DNA of 64,000 nt from CAZBXE01 sp964496125 (GTDB lineage: Bacteria; Chlamydiota; Chlamydiia; Chlamydiales; CAZBXE01): assembly GCA_964496125.1 (NCBI GenBank), contig CAZBXE010000001.1, forward strand, positions 1-64,000, given 5' to 3'. Numbering within the stretch: position 1 is the stretch's first letter; every line of letters begins with the position of its first letter. The notes beneath the pieces were generated by a model. That model ran no database searches and was not told the DNA's origin. It saw only the letters and a list, made by a program, of their open reading frames with translations. The translations under genes were made by a program, and so were the position numbers. Of the stretch, positions 1-8,588 are shown piece after piece.

Positions 1-73
1 GGGAGGGGTACAAGGGCTTTAACCAAAAAAACGTAAGCTTCATCATCAAGGAAACAGACCCCAGAAAAAACCC

Positions 74-835
74 TTAAGAAATCTTCTTGGGAGTCAGGTA
101 CTGGTAGTGGGCTGACTCAAAGTAGATGGTAAGAGGCGCTCCTTTATAGTGTCTTCCGAAAATCTGATCATCTGGTGGTAGAAGAAGGCCTGTTTTGTAG
201 TCTACGCGAGAGCCTTCTGCGCTATATACATAAATAGGGCGTCTTAAGATCTTTGCAAGAGCTTTTAGTTCTACGTTTCCAAGCCAAGTGTAATTTTTGC
301 TGATTTCTTGTACATAGTCGTTATAATTGCCAGGTACAAAAGAGCGGTATTGATACCCGTGTAGCCACATTTCCCAGACGAGCGCTTGACGAAGAGCCCG
401 TGCTTCTTGGTCTTCTTCGGCTCTGGAGAGGTTTGGATTTTTGGAGCGTACTAAAGAATAGAGTAGGCAGTTCCCATCCCCTCGTACGTTGTTCAGATGG
501 TAGAGTGATTTGACAAGCTTGCGGTAGGGGGCTTCTCGCCATCCGAGGTAGGACTTTGCAATATCTTCTAGTTTTTTTTCTGTCTTTTCGAGCTTGCGAT
601 ACTCTTTGATTTGGAGTTTGGTTGCAAGAATTAAGTCTTTGAGTTCATTAACCTTAGGATCATTTTGGCAATTCTTAAGCTCATTTGCTATGGTATCTGC
701 CTTTTTTTGAATAGCGCTAAGCTCAGACAGCTTGGGACGCACCTGAAATCCCTTCCAAAGAGCCTGAATTTCTTTCTCAACGGCGGAAATCGACTTACTT
801 TCTACAACTCCGTTATGTACCACTAAGCCTACCAT
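74..835 (-). CDS. OTU-family cysteine protease (candidate deubiquitinase effector)
   Basis: The 253-residue product ends in an OTU-type cysteine protease domain. Seen directly: the catalytic motif DGNC with D120 and C123, followed by LLYSL; a WLGNVEL segment at 184-190 matching the W-G-x-x-E-L stretch of OTU domains; and a C-terminal SAHYQYL with H243 in the position of the catalytic histidine. The first ~110 residues are charged and helical, possibly a coiled coil. OTU proteases cleave ubiquitin from substrates. Bacteria lack ubiquitin, so the natural targets would be in a eukaryotic host. The start is supported by a strong AAGGAGG about 6 bases before the ATG. No signal peptide is visible, which is compatible with type III secretion but does not prove it. 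Confident on the fold, inferential on the role. Confidence 0.82.
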   Translation of the reverse strand: MVGLVVHNGVVESKSISAVEKEIQALWKGFQVRPKLSELSAIQKKADTIANELKNCQNDPKVNELKDLILATKLQIKEYRKLEKTEKKLEDIAKSYLGWREAPYRKLVKSLYHLNNVRGDGNCLLYSLVRSKNPNLSRAEEDQEARALRQALVWEMWLHGYQYRSFVPGNYNDYVQEISKNYTWLGNVELKALAKILRRPIYVYSAEGSRVDYKTGLLLPPDDQIFGRHYKGAPLTIYFESAHYQYLTPKKIS

Positions 836-1200
836 GAGTGCCTCCTTAATCTAGGCAGTCAGATTACCATACCTATCGATTTGTTTCTCAATTTCTTAAC
901 TCAAAATTAATACAAACAGACCGAAAGTGTTTCAAAATTGAAATGGGACCGAAGCGTGGCTGCCCCGATCAAGGGGCAGGTCACCTCCTATAAGATCGAC
1001 CCAGCGTCTTATGTTTTTTGCACAAATGTAGAGATCATTAGAGGTTTTTTGAGGATATAAATGGTCGGCATAGGAGGTTGCAAAACTTTTTTTGATGGAA
1101 TACCCGTCTTATCAGTCGTGAAAAATTTCTTATGCAATTTTGGGAATATGCTATAATAAGGCCAGATTTAGAAAAAACCTTTTACATTTACGGGGGTTTT
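836..1200. other. Intergenic region between divergent genes
   Basis: No coding sequence is convincing here. It holds the ribosome binding site of the minus-strand OTU gene near 841-848, a perfect short palindrome at 961-978 (TGCCCC, GATCAA spacer, GGGGCA), and the promoter of the plus-strand gene at 1149-1157. The string around 964-984 read on the minus strand (TGACCTGCCCC) resembles the end of some IS3-family elements, but no transposase or second end was found. Confidence 0.5.
1149..1157 (+). promoter_or_regulatory. Extended -10 promoter for the orphan gene at 1201
   Basis: TGCTATAAT is a perfect TATAAT preceded by the TGN of an extended -10 element. No good -35 is visible upstream, as expected for this promoter class. 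Transcription would start near 1164, so the ATG at 1201, not the in-frame ATG at 1132, is the usable start. Confidence 0.6.
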
Positions 1201-2289
1201 ATGAGTTCCATTACTCCATATAAAGGTCCACAAATCACATATACGAATGGCATCCAGTTTGAAGGCGTTGAAAAAAACAATTCTTCAAAAACGATTAAGG
1301 GACATATTCAAATTAAAACCTCTCACGGTTCAAAGGAATACGAGGTAGTATTGGATAAGAAAATCCTGAAAGAATATGGTAATAATGCAGAAAAAGCTCT
1401 GGAGGATGTACTAACAAACATAGGTCCTCTCTTAGGGAAAACTTTGACAAAAACAACAAAGGTCGAGTTAAAAACGGGTTTTTTTAGCAATAAGATCGTT
1501 GGAGTTAAAGTTACAGATACAACGAAACCAACTAAAATATTCGGCATTAAATTCTCGAGCGGTAAGTCGGCAACGATTTCAGTTGAAAACCTTCAAAAAA
1601 GGGTAGGGTTAGCTGAACAAGAAAAAGAGAAAACAACTGGGACAAGTAAGAACGAGAAGACAGGGCTAGACACCCTGCGTAAATATCAATTCGATGCTAG
1701 AAAGCAGGTTAAGGTGCTTAGGGATGTGATTGCTAATGAAAAGGAAGAAGCGGATAAGCGTACGAGCTCTTCGTCGGAGGGGATTGAAAGGGAGAATTTA
1801 GAAAATACGAAAAGGGAATATATATTAGATGAGGAAGACAGAATGCTTCTCGAAAAGGAATTAGAAGAAGCGGCAAAAATAACGACATACGTGGACGAGT
1901 GGGACGACTTTGAGAGAGAGGTCTTCCCTGAAGGTGTGGGGCAAGCACTTCTCGAGCTGTCTAGGTGTAATAGGCTTATATCCAGCGAGGCCGTAAAAAA
2001 CCGTGAGGGTAATAACCCTGAAGTGGAAAATGCGACAAGGCTAGCCAAAGAGATGGAAGCCAGTCTCAGAAGGAAGAATGTGCCTCAAGAAAAATGGAAA
2101 AAATTAGGCGTTTTATTACAACACTGGAATTTACAGAACAGCAAAAGAGCGTCAAATGCAGAAATATTGACTGTAGCGAAGGCGTTGGTATCTCAAGGCT
2201 TCAAAAAACAAGACCTCCTTAATCTTTTGCCTGAAGGGGAGCAAAAAGCACGGGCTCTTAAGTTGCTATTTGAAGAGCCGCCCGCCTAG
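1201..2289 (+). CDS. Hypothetical protein, charged C-terminal half
   Basis: I do not recognise this 362-residue protein. The open frame extends back to 1132, but an extended -10 at 1149-1157 and GGGGG about 6 bases before the ATG at 1201 favour the downstream start. The N-terminal ~140 residues look like a beta-rich globular domain with many Lys/Thr. Residues ~150-260 are strongly charged and helical with many Glu/Lys, probably coiled coil. The last ~60 residues form another helical segment. There is no signal peptide or membrane helix. It has its own promoter and is convergent with the catabolic operon, 9 bases from its end. The composition and solitary position would fit a lineage-specific secreted protein, but that is inference. 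Confidence 0.55.
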   Translation: MSSITPYKGPQITYTNGIQFEGVEKNNSSKTIKGHIQIKTSHGSKEYEVVLDKKILKEYGNNAEKALEDVLTNIGPLLGKTLTKTTKVELKTGFFSNKIVGVKVTDTTKPTKIFGIKFSSGKSATISVENLQKRVGLAEQEKEKTTGTSKNEKTGLDTLRKYQFDARKQVKVLRDVIANEKEEADKRTSSSSEGIERENLENTKREYILDEEDRMLLEKELEEAAKITTYVDEWDDFEREVFPEGVGQALLELSRCNRLISSEAVKNREGNNPEVENATRLAKEMEASLRRKNVPQEKWKKLGVLLQHWNLQNSKRASNAEILTVAKALVSQGFKKQDLLNLLPEGEQKARALKLLFEEPPA

Positions 2290-2298
2290 TCATAAGGA

Positions 2299-4959
2299 TC
2301 AATATTTTGGTTTTACTAGGCTCTTTTCGATAAGTTCGGCAAGGTGGAGGGGGCGGCAGGAGGTGCCGTGCTGGATTTGGCAGCGGCACGAAAAGCCGCT
2401 TGCTAGAATCAGCGCTTCCGGGTTTTTGCGGACCGCAGGAAAAAGAGCAAGTTCCCCGATATCCATCGAAAGTTTGTAGTGTTCCTTCTCATAGCCAAAA
2501 GAGCCAGCTAGGCCACAGCAACCAGAAGGGATTTCTGTAACTTGTGCCCCACCAATTGCACGAAGGACCTGAAGTGTTGGTTGCATGCCGATCAGCGCCT
2601 TTTGGTGGCAGTGGCCGTGCACCAAGATGGGGCAGGGGTTGTACAGGGGCGGGAGAGGATTTTGGGCTAGAAACTGATCAAAGGTAAGGCAGGTCAGGGA
2701 GTGGGATGTGGAAAATTCATCTACTAAGGTAAGAAGGCAGCTTGGTTCAAGGCCAATAATGGGAAGACTCTTGTAAGGTTCAAGAGAGGCAATGAGCGCT
2801 TCTGCTTGCCTTTTGGCCTTGGGCAGCACCCCTTTGGAAAGAGCAGGACGACCACAGCAGCTCCATGTAGGCACGATCGCAGTAAAGCCCATCTGATTTA
2901 AGACCTTGATCGCTGCAAACCCCACTTCGGGACAATGAAACTCAGTAAACGTATCGCTTAAGAGAACGACCTTTTTGGAAAGGTCTGGTTGCGGTGGGAC
3001 ATTTTCTGAGAAACGAAGTTTTGCAAGTGGGGGGAGATGGCGGTGCGGGGTAATGCCAAAAAGAGGGCCAAAGGGAAGTTTGAGCAGGAGGTTATAAAGG
3101 GCTCGCATGGGAAAAAAGAAATGGCTCAGTTCACCTACATGGGCAAAGAGAAGGCTTCTCAATGGAGTGCCCTCTTTTTTTTGCACCTGGTAGAGCATCT
3201 CGGCCTTCATTTTGGCAAGGTCTACTTGCGAAGGACACTCTGTCTTACACCCCTTGCACTGCAGGCAAAGGTCAAGAACGTCCAGCACTTCGGATGTGGG
3301 CTGAAGAGCGTATTCTCGAAGAGCTGTTGCCCGGGCGCGGGTGGTATCAAATTCCGATCCTGTTGCCTGGTAGGAGGGGCACATCAGCCCCTCCTTCTTG
3401 CGGCAGAGCCCGTTGCCATTACAAAGATCAACAGAGAGCGCAAGGCCCCCAACTTTTGAGAAGTCAAGAAATGTTTCTGGCTCCTTGAGAGCTGGTTTCC
3501 GAAGGTTTTTTAGAGGGCTTTTACCATGAACGATCTTGCCAGGATTCATCAGGTTCTCAGGGTCAAATGCCTTTTTTACAAGAAGGTGCGCTTCATAGAG
3601 CTTTTTTCCAAAAAGCTTTGGATTGAGCCACGACCGGATCAGGCCATCCCCATGCTCGCCGCTTAGCACTCCTCCATACTTGAGGAGAAGATCGGTTATA
3701 TACTCCTGAATCGTGAGAAGAAGCTCTTGTTCTTTTTCAGAGCGAAGGTCAATGTAGGGACGAATATGCATGCAGCCAGAGCCTGCGTGTCCATAGATAC
3801 CAGCTTCTTTCCCCATGCTTTTTAAATAGGCCACGAGTTCTTCCATGAAGGGACCTAAGTTTTTGGGGTCAACAGAAATATCTTCAATAAAACCAATCCC
3901 TCGGCTATAGGCACGCTTCGAAAGAAGTACACCTAGCCCGCCTTTTCGCAGTGCCCAAAAGTCGCTCTCTTCGCTTGGGCTTTTGAGAAGAGTTGCCCCT
4001 TGTATGGCTTTTTCTATGGGAAGCTCAAGGGCAAGAAGGGCTTTTGGATTTCCCTTAAGCCAGTGCATCCGGCTTTTGAGTTTGGGCGATCTCCTTCCGC
4101 CATCGATCACTTTATCATCGATCAGCTCAAGGGAGTAGGGATGGTGGTGCAACAGCTCTGGCACAGCGCTCAGGGCAGCTGTGACAGATGAATAGGCAAT
4201 GAGATAGATGTGGCTTTTCGGGGGAAGGGGTACAATGCGTAGGGTAAGTTTTGTGACAACGCCAAGTGTTCCCTCACTTGCTGCAAAGAGTTTAGCCGGG
4301 TTTATGGGAGAGTCCAAAAGGGCTCTTAGACTGTAGCCAGAGGAGCTTCGGGCAAGCCTTGGAAAATGGCTCTCAATCTCCTTCCCATAGGTCTCTTTGA
4401 TTTTTTCAAGCGCGGGCAGTTTTGATTCTTTATTGTATGTAACAAGGGTACCATCAGCGAGCACAACCTCCACTTCTTCAATATGGTCCAGCATCGAGCC
4501 AAAGAGAAGCGATTTTGCGCCGGCGGAATTATTAGCAAGCATGCCACCAAGGGTGGCCACATTTCCTGTGGACGTGTCAGGGCCTAGGCGAAAGCCATGA
4601 GGCCTCAGTGCCTCGTTGAGAGAATCTTGGATAACGCCGCTTTCACAAAGCACTGTTTTGTTTTTAAGGTTAATATCTAAAATCTTGTTCATAAAGCAAG
4701 AAAAGTCAAGAACAAGCCCCGCGCCGAGGCAGCCGCCCGTAATGCCAGTTGCAGCCCCGCGAGCTGTGATGGGGATGCTGTGTCTTGCTGCAATCTGAAC
4801 TGCGATCTGCACATCTTCCACCCTTTTAGGGGTGACGATGGCAAGAGGTTTTATGGAATAGATTGAGGCGTCCACGGCATACACGGTGCGGTGTGCTTCA
4901 TCCAGAAGCACACTCTCTCCAAGAGCCTTTTGGAGCTCTTTTTTAAAGTTGGAAGTCAT
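2299..4959 (-). CDS. FAD-linked 2-hydroxyacid dehydrogenase with Fe-S and CCG domains (YdiJ/D-lactate dehydrogenase type)
   Basis: An 886-residue flavoprotein in one chain: FAD-binding PCMH domain (RGAATGITGG; later GGMLANNSAG), FAD-oxidase C domain (GHAGSGCMHIRPY; GEHGDGLIR), then two 4Fe-4S clusters (CNGNGLCRKKEGLMCPS and CLQCKGCKTECPS), then a CCG/heterodisulfide-reductase-like domain (SCCGRPALSKG; HGHCHQKAL; SGCCGLAGSFG). This is the GlcD-GlcF-type fused architecture of YdiJ and bacterial D-lactate/D-2-hydroxyglutarate dehydrogenases, which pass electrons to the membrane quinone pool. The start was set at 4959, where GGGAG precedes the ATG by 5 bases; a longer frame to 5043 lies inside astB. 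It overlaps astB by 17 bases and is the last gene of the arginine operon. The exact 2-hydroxyacid substrate cannot be read from sequence. Confidence 0.88.
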   Translation of the reverse strand: MTSNFKKELQKALGESVLLDEAHRTVYAVDASIYSIKPLAIVTPKRVEDVQIAVQIAARHSIPITARGAATGITGGCLGAGLVLDFSCFMNKILDINLKNKTVLCESGVIQDSLNEALRPHGFRLGPDTSTGNVATLGGMLANNSAGAKSLLFGSMLDHIEEVEVVLADGTLVTYNKESKLPALEKIKETYGKEIESHFPRLARSSSGYSLRALLDSPINPAKLFAASEGTLGVVTKLTLRIVPLPPKSHIYLIAYSSVTAALSAVPELLHHHPYSLELIDDKVIDGGRRSPKLKSRMHWLKGNPKALLALELPIEKAIQGATLLKSPSEESDFWALRKGGLGVLLSKRAYSRGIGFIEDISVDPKNLGPFMEELVAYLKSMGKEAGIYGHAGSGCMHIRPYIDLRSEKEQELLLTIQEYITDLLLKYGGVLSGEHGDGLIRSWLNPKLFGKKLYEAHLLVKKAFDPENLMNPGKIVHGKSPLKNLRKPALKEPETFLDFSKVGGLALSVDLCNGNGLCRKKEGLMCPSYQATGSEFDTTRARATALREYALQPTSEVLDVLDLCLQCKGCKTECPSQVDLAKMKAEMLYQVQKKEGTPLRSLLFAHVGELSHFFFPMRALYNLLLKLPFGPLFGITPHRHLPPLAKLRFSENVPPQPDLSKKVVLLSDTFTEFHCPEVGFAAIKVLNQMGFTAIVPTWSCCGRPALSKGVLPKAKRQAEALIASLEPYKSLPIIGLEPSCLLTLVDEFSTSHSLTCLTFDQFLAQNPLPPLYNPCPILVHGHCHQKALIGMQPTLQVLRAIGGAQVTEIPSGCCGLAGSFGYEKEHYKLSMDIGELALFPAVRKNPEALILASGFSCRCQIQHGTSCRPLHLAELIEKSLVKPKY

Positions 4960-6241
4960 AAAGACTCCCAAGTCGTAAAATCTGGGTGAGTTCATCAAGA
5001 GCGGCTTTGCCTTCTTGCAAGAGATGTACATCTTGTAGGTCACCTGGCAAGAGGTGGTCTCGGTAATGCTTGTTGACCCAGGCCGTGAGGGTGGTATAGA
5101 GCGTATCTGTAAGAAGAACGCCTTGGTTCATCGCTGCTAGTTCTGCATCTGTCAGTGGAACACGAATCCTAAGACAAGCAGGGCCGCCGCCATTATGCAT
5201 GCTCTCCCGCAGGTCACAGAAAATGATTTGATCAAAAGGAAGGGAGTTTAAAATGCTATGGGCCCTTTCCATTTCTTGGCACTCAATCGGGGCTAGAAGG
5301 ACATTTTTATTCTCCTTTGTTGTGACAATCTGGGAATTGAAAAGATAGGTCTCTACGGCCTCTTGAAGGCTTAGCTCGCTACTTTTGATTTCAAGAAGAG
5401 AAATCTTAGGAAAGTGCTCTTTTAGCATGTGTACAACTTGCGGCGTGTTGCTAAAGGCCTTCTCGTGGTAGAGAAAAAAGTGCTTATGGCCGACAGAAAT
5501 GACATCGTTGTGGAAAACCCCTGCTTGAAGGGCATCTAGGCTCTGTTCTGCAAAAAGTGCCGTTTTAATCTTATGCTGCCTCCCGATTGCCTGGGAGGCT
5601 TCTAGCGTTTGTCTCGGGATGGAATTAGTAAAGGTTTTAGAAGCTGCATATCTTCCAAAGACAAAAAGGTGTACCCCCTCTTTTCCAAACTCTTCACAAA
5701 ATCTTGTGTGGTTAGCCTCCCCTTCATCACTAAAATAGAGGCTTTGAGGAAGGGGGGGATGGTGGGTGAAAAAGTCTTTATTTGTAAAGATTGCCTTCAG
5801 TATTCTCGCTGTGACAGGGGGTTCAATGGAGCGATGAAACGTTGTCGCAAGATTGGCAGGTGTGATCTGCACTTTCCCATCGAGCGCATCACAAGAAGGG
5901 GAAAGGGTGCCGCAGTTAGCTGCCCACATGCTCGATGCAGAACCAACGGCTGCAAGAATTTTTGGCATCTGCTCGGCGGCTGATTTTAGGGTCAGAGCAT
6001 CGCTTCCCGAGAAGCCAAGGGCGCGCAAGGTTGGCAGGTGGGGTCTTTCGTGAGGGGGGAGAACCGCTTGAGGGACGCCTAGTTTATGGAGAAGATACAT
6101 CTTGTCTAGCCCTTGCAAGGCAGCTTTTTTGGGGTTAGATGGTTTTTTTTGGTATTTTTGTGAGGCCATATTGTCCTGGGATAGGCCTGAAAAGGTGTGG
6201 GTAGGTCCTACAAGACCATCGAGGCTAAGCTCTTTTGTCAT
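4943..6241 (-). CDS. astB: N-succinylarginine dihydrolase
   Basis: AstB hydrolyses N2-succinylarginine to N2-succinylornithine, CO2 and two ammonia in the arginine succinyltransferase (AST) pathway. The 432-residue protein begins with the family signature DGLVGPTHTFSGLSQDN and ends with the nucleophile region HNGGGPACLRIRVPL, carrying the catalytic Cys of this amidinotransferase-like fold. Length is close to the usual ~445. The start overlaps the astD stop as ATGA, which indicates translational coupling. The operon context (astA, astD, an aminotransferase) makes this assignment firm. Confidence 0.95.
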   Translation of the reverse strand: MTKELSLDGLVGPTHTFSGLSQDNMASQKYQKKPSNPKKAALQGLDKMYLLHKLGVPQAVLPPHERPHLPTLRALGFSGSDALTLKSAAEQMPKILAAVGSASSMWAANCGTLSPSCDALDGKVQITPANLATTFHRSIEPPVTARILKAIFTNKDFFTHHPPLPQSLYFSDEGEANHTRFCEEFGKEGVHLFVFGRYAASKTFTNSIPRQTLEASQAIGRQHKIKTALFAEQSLDALQAGVFHNDVISVGHKHFFLYHEKAFSNTPQVVHMLKEHFPKISLLEIKSSELSLQEAVETYLFNSQIVTTKENKNVLLAPIECQEMERAHSILNSLPFDQIIFCDLRESMHNGGGPACLRIRVPLTDAELAAMNQGVLLTDTLYTTLTAWVNKHYRDHLLPGDLQDVHLLQEGKAALDELTQILRLGSLYDFQL

Positions 6242-7590
6242 AGGACAATTCCAGGTGTAAGGGTTTTCGGAAGGGAGAGTTTTTCAGACTCTGTAGAGGC
6301 TACGGGGTAGGCGCAGTAGTCAGCCGCATAGTAGGCAGAAGGCCTATGGTTACCGCTGCAACCTACGCCGCCAAAGGGAAGGCTGCTGCTTGCTCCTGTT
6401 GTCGGAACGTTCCAGTTAATCAAGCCAGCTTGGATCTCTTTGAAAAAGGTTTCAAAATCGGATCTCTCTTCAGAGAGAATTCCTGCAGCAAGACCATACT
6501 TTGTGTCGTTTGCCATTTTAATGGCAGAGGTAAGGTCTTTGACCCGGTAGAGCTGAAGAAGGGGACCAAAAAATTCTTCATCGTTTGCTTTTTTGGCTTC
6601 TGTCATATCGATAATGCCAGGGGAGAGAAGGGATCTGCCTTTTTTGAGCTGTTTCATTTCTATAAGGGCTTTTCCCCCCAAAGAGAGCAAATCGTTTTGG
6701 TTTTGGAGCAGATTTTCTGCTGCTTGTAGCGAAATCACAGGGCCCATAAAAGGCTCTGGGTTGTCTGTGTAGGGGCCAACCCGTAGATTTCTCGTAAGGC
6801 GCAGCAGCTCTTCGATAAAAGACGCGCTCTCTTTTCCCTCCACAACAATAAGACGCCTTGCACAGGTGCAACGTTGCCCTGAGGTAAGGAAGGCCGATTG
6901 GATGGTGATGTAGGCAGCTGCAGTGGGATTGCTGATCTTCTTTACGACAAGGGGGTTATTGCCTCCCATTTCGAGGGCTAAAATCTTTTCCGGATGGGCG
7001 CCAAATTCTTCAGATAAAAACACGCCCGTCCGGTAGCTTCCTGTAAAGAAAAGGCCAGAGATATCTGGGTGGGTCGCAAGCTGCTGCCCCACCTCTTTTC
7101 CCCCTTGAAGCAGTTGCAGAGCTCCTTTAGGGAGGGAGGTTTTTTCCCAGAGTCGTACGATTTCTTCTCCTACCTTCGGCGTAAGTTCGCTTGGCTTAAA
7201 GATCACAGAGTTGCCGGCAAGAAGGGCAGGAGCAATGTGCCCATTCGGTAGATGAGCTGGAAAATTAAAGGGACCCAGAACTCCAATCACACCGTGAGGC
7301 TTGTGGCGAAGGGCTTGTACCCTTCCCCCCTCAGATAAAATCTTTGTTCCACTGCGCGCATCGTAGGCTTCGATAGAGATATCAATCTTGTTGAGCATGG
7401 CAAGCACTTCTCCCGTTGCCTCCCAAAGGGGCTTTCCCATCTCCTTTGCAATCAAAGTAGCAAGCTCGTCTTTATGCAAACTCACTTCTTCTTTATATTC
7501 TTTTAAGATGGCAATTCTTTCATCTAGATGCATGTGCGAAAGCTTTGCAAAACCTCTCTTTGCTTGTTCTACCACGGGGTCAATATTCAA
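6238..7590 (-). CDS. astD: Succinylglutamate-semialdehyde dehydrogenase (TTG start)
   Basis: An aldehyde dehydrogenase that oxidises N-succinylglutamate 5-semialdehyde to N-succinylglutamate with NAD. Visible motifs: GPFNFPAHLPNGHIAPALLA near residue 120, FTGSYRTG, the general-base segment LEMGGNNPLVV, and the catalytic Cys in SGQRCTCARR. GGNNP and FPAHLPNGH are typical of the AstD subgroup. An open frame reaches an ATG at 7617. A TTG at 7590 is the better start: it is preceded by GGGAGG at ideal spacing and overlaps the astA stop as TTGA, giving 450 residues. Confidence 0.93.
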   Translation of the reverse strand: MNIDPVVEQAKRGFAKLSHMHLDERIAILKEYKEEVSLHKDELATLIAKEMGKPLWEATGEVLAMLNKIDISIEAYDARSGTKILSEGGRVQALRHKPHGVIGVLGPFNFPAHLPNGHIAPALLAGNSVIFKPSELTPKVGEEIVRLWEKTSLPKGALQLLQGGKEVGQQLATHPDISGLFFTGSYRTGVFLSEEFGAHPEKILALEMGGNNPLVVKKISNPTAAAYITIQSAFLTSGQRCTCARRLIVVEGKESASFIEELLRLTRNLRVGPYTDNPEPFMGPVISLQAAENLLQNQNDLLSLGGKALIEMKQLKKGRSLLSPGIIDMTEAKKANDEEFFGPLLQLYRVKDLTSAIKMANDTKYGLAAGILSEERSDFETFFKEIQAGLINWNVPTTGASSSLPFGGVGCSGNHRPSAYYAADYCAYPVASTESEKLSLPKTLTPGIVL

Positions 7591-8588
7591 AGTGCCTCCC
7601 TTACATATCGAATGCAATCTCCTACTTTTACTTTAAGAGCATGCGCTGTTTCGTGATCTAAAGTGACGTCTGTATGCCCCGTCAAGGCAAGGGGAGCCAC
7701 ACAAGATCGAAAGTCGATCTGGTCATTCGACATCATTTTTTCCTTTTCTCCTTCTAGAGTAGAGACGATCTCTTGGACTTTTGCTGTCGTGCTCTCTCGA
7801 ATTGTGAGGAGTTTTTTTGTTTCTGCCTCCATTTTGGGGCCTCCATCGAATAGGTCGATCTCACCTGAAAAGCAAAAGCCCTCTCCTTCTAACATTTTGC
7901 GGGCAGGGAGGGTGTGAACGTGGGTTGTTCCGATTACTTTTTGCGCTTTTTTCGTAAGGAGGGCTGAGTAGATAGGGTGCTGGGGGAGGATGCTAGGGAT
8001 GTTGAGTGTCCTCTGCTCAAATAAACTGAGCGCTTTTGGAAGGGGAACGGGAAGAAATTTTGATCCAAGGCTAGTCCAGAACGGACTGGAGTAGTTTTTT
8101 TCGATGACCCCTCGTAGCTCAGCTATGATTTTCGATTCGAAACGGGAAGGAAAAGCAGCAATAAAGAGAAGGCGGGAGAGAGAAAGAAGACGGCCAAGCC
8201 CTTCTTTTCGGCTTTCATGGCTCATGAAAAGACCACAGAGTTCACTCTCTCCTTTCCTATGCTGGGTGGGGGTTAAGGTCTGCACTCTTCTATCGAGAAA
8301 TTGCTCATAGTCTACTTTGTAAAAATAGGTTGGAGCTTCGATAGCTGTTTTTGAGAGGATGGCTGATGTGCCTGCAAGATATCCTGTCTTAAGTTCTTCT
8401 AATACAAACACATACAGTTCATCCTCGGGTTGAATTGTTTTTTTAGAAAAGGACGCAAGCGACTTTCTGATCCTGTTGCGCAGCAGCTCAGGGTTTTTAG
8501 GCAAGTTGAAGAGGCCAAGCGAGGCGGCAAAGGCAAATCCCTGGTAGGCGTCAAAATCTTTTTCCTCAATGGGTCTTAAGATATACAT
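7587..8588 (-). CDS. astA: Arginine N-succinyltransferase
   Basis: AstA transfers succinyl from succinyl-CoA to the alpha-amino group of arginine, the committed step of the AST pathway. The 333-residue protein matches family length (~340) and shows the expected segments: MYILRPIEEKD at the start, CGLFMSHESRKEGLGRLLS as the acyl-CoA-binding region, AELRGVIEKNYSSPFW, and the C-terminal VGDCIRYVREAL. It overlaps the upstream aminotransferase gene by 13 bases and the downstream astD TTG start by 4. Confidence 0.94.
   Translation of the reverse strand: MYILRPIEEKDFDAYQGFAFAASLGLFNLPKNPELLRNRIRKSLASFSKKTIQPEDELYVFVLEELKTGYLAGTSAILSKTAIEAPTYFYKVDYEQFLDRRVQTLTPTQHRKGESELCGLFMSHESRKEGLGRLLSLSRLLFIAAFPSRFESKIIAELRGVIEKNYSSPFWTSLGSKFLPVPLPKALSLFEQRTLNIPSILPQHPIYSALLTKKAQKVIGTTHVHTLPARKMLEGEGFCFSGEIDLFDGGPKMEAETKKLLTIRESTTAKVQEIVSTLEGEKEKMMSNDQIDFRSCVAPLALTGHTDVTLDHETAHALKVKVGDCIRYVREAL

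Noticed and set aside
961..984. Minus-strand TGACCTGCCCC with adjacent palindrome, resembling an IS3-family end
   Set aside because: No matching second end, no transposase remnant and no target duplication nearby; kept only as a note in the intergenic entry.
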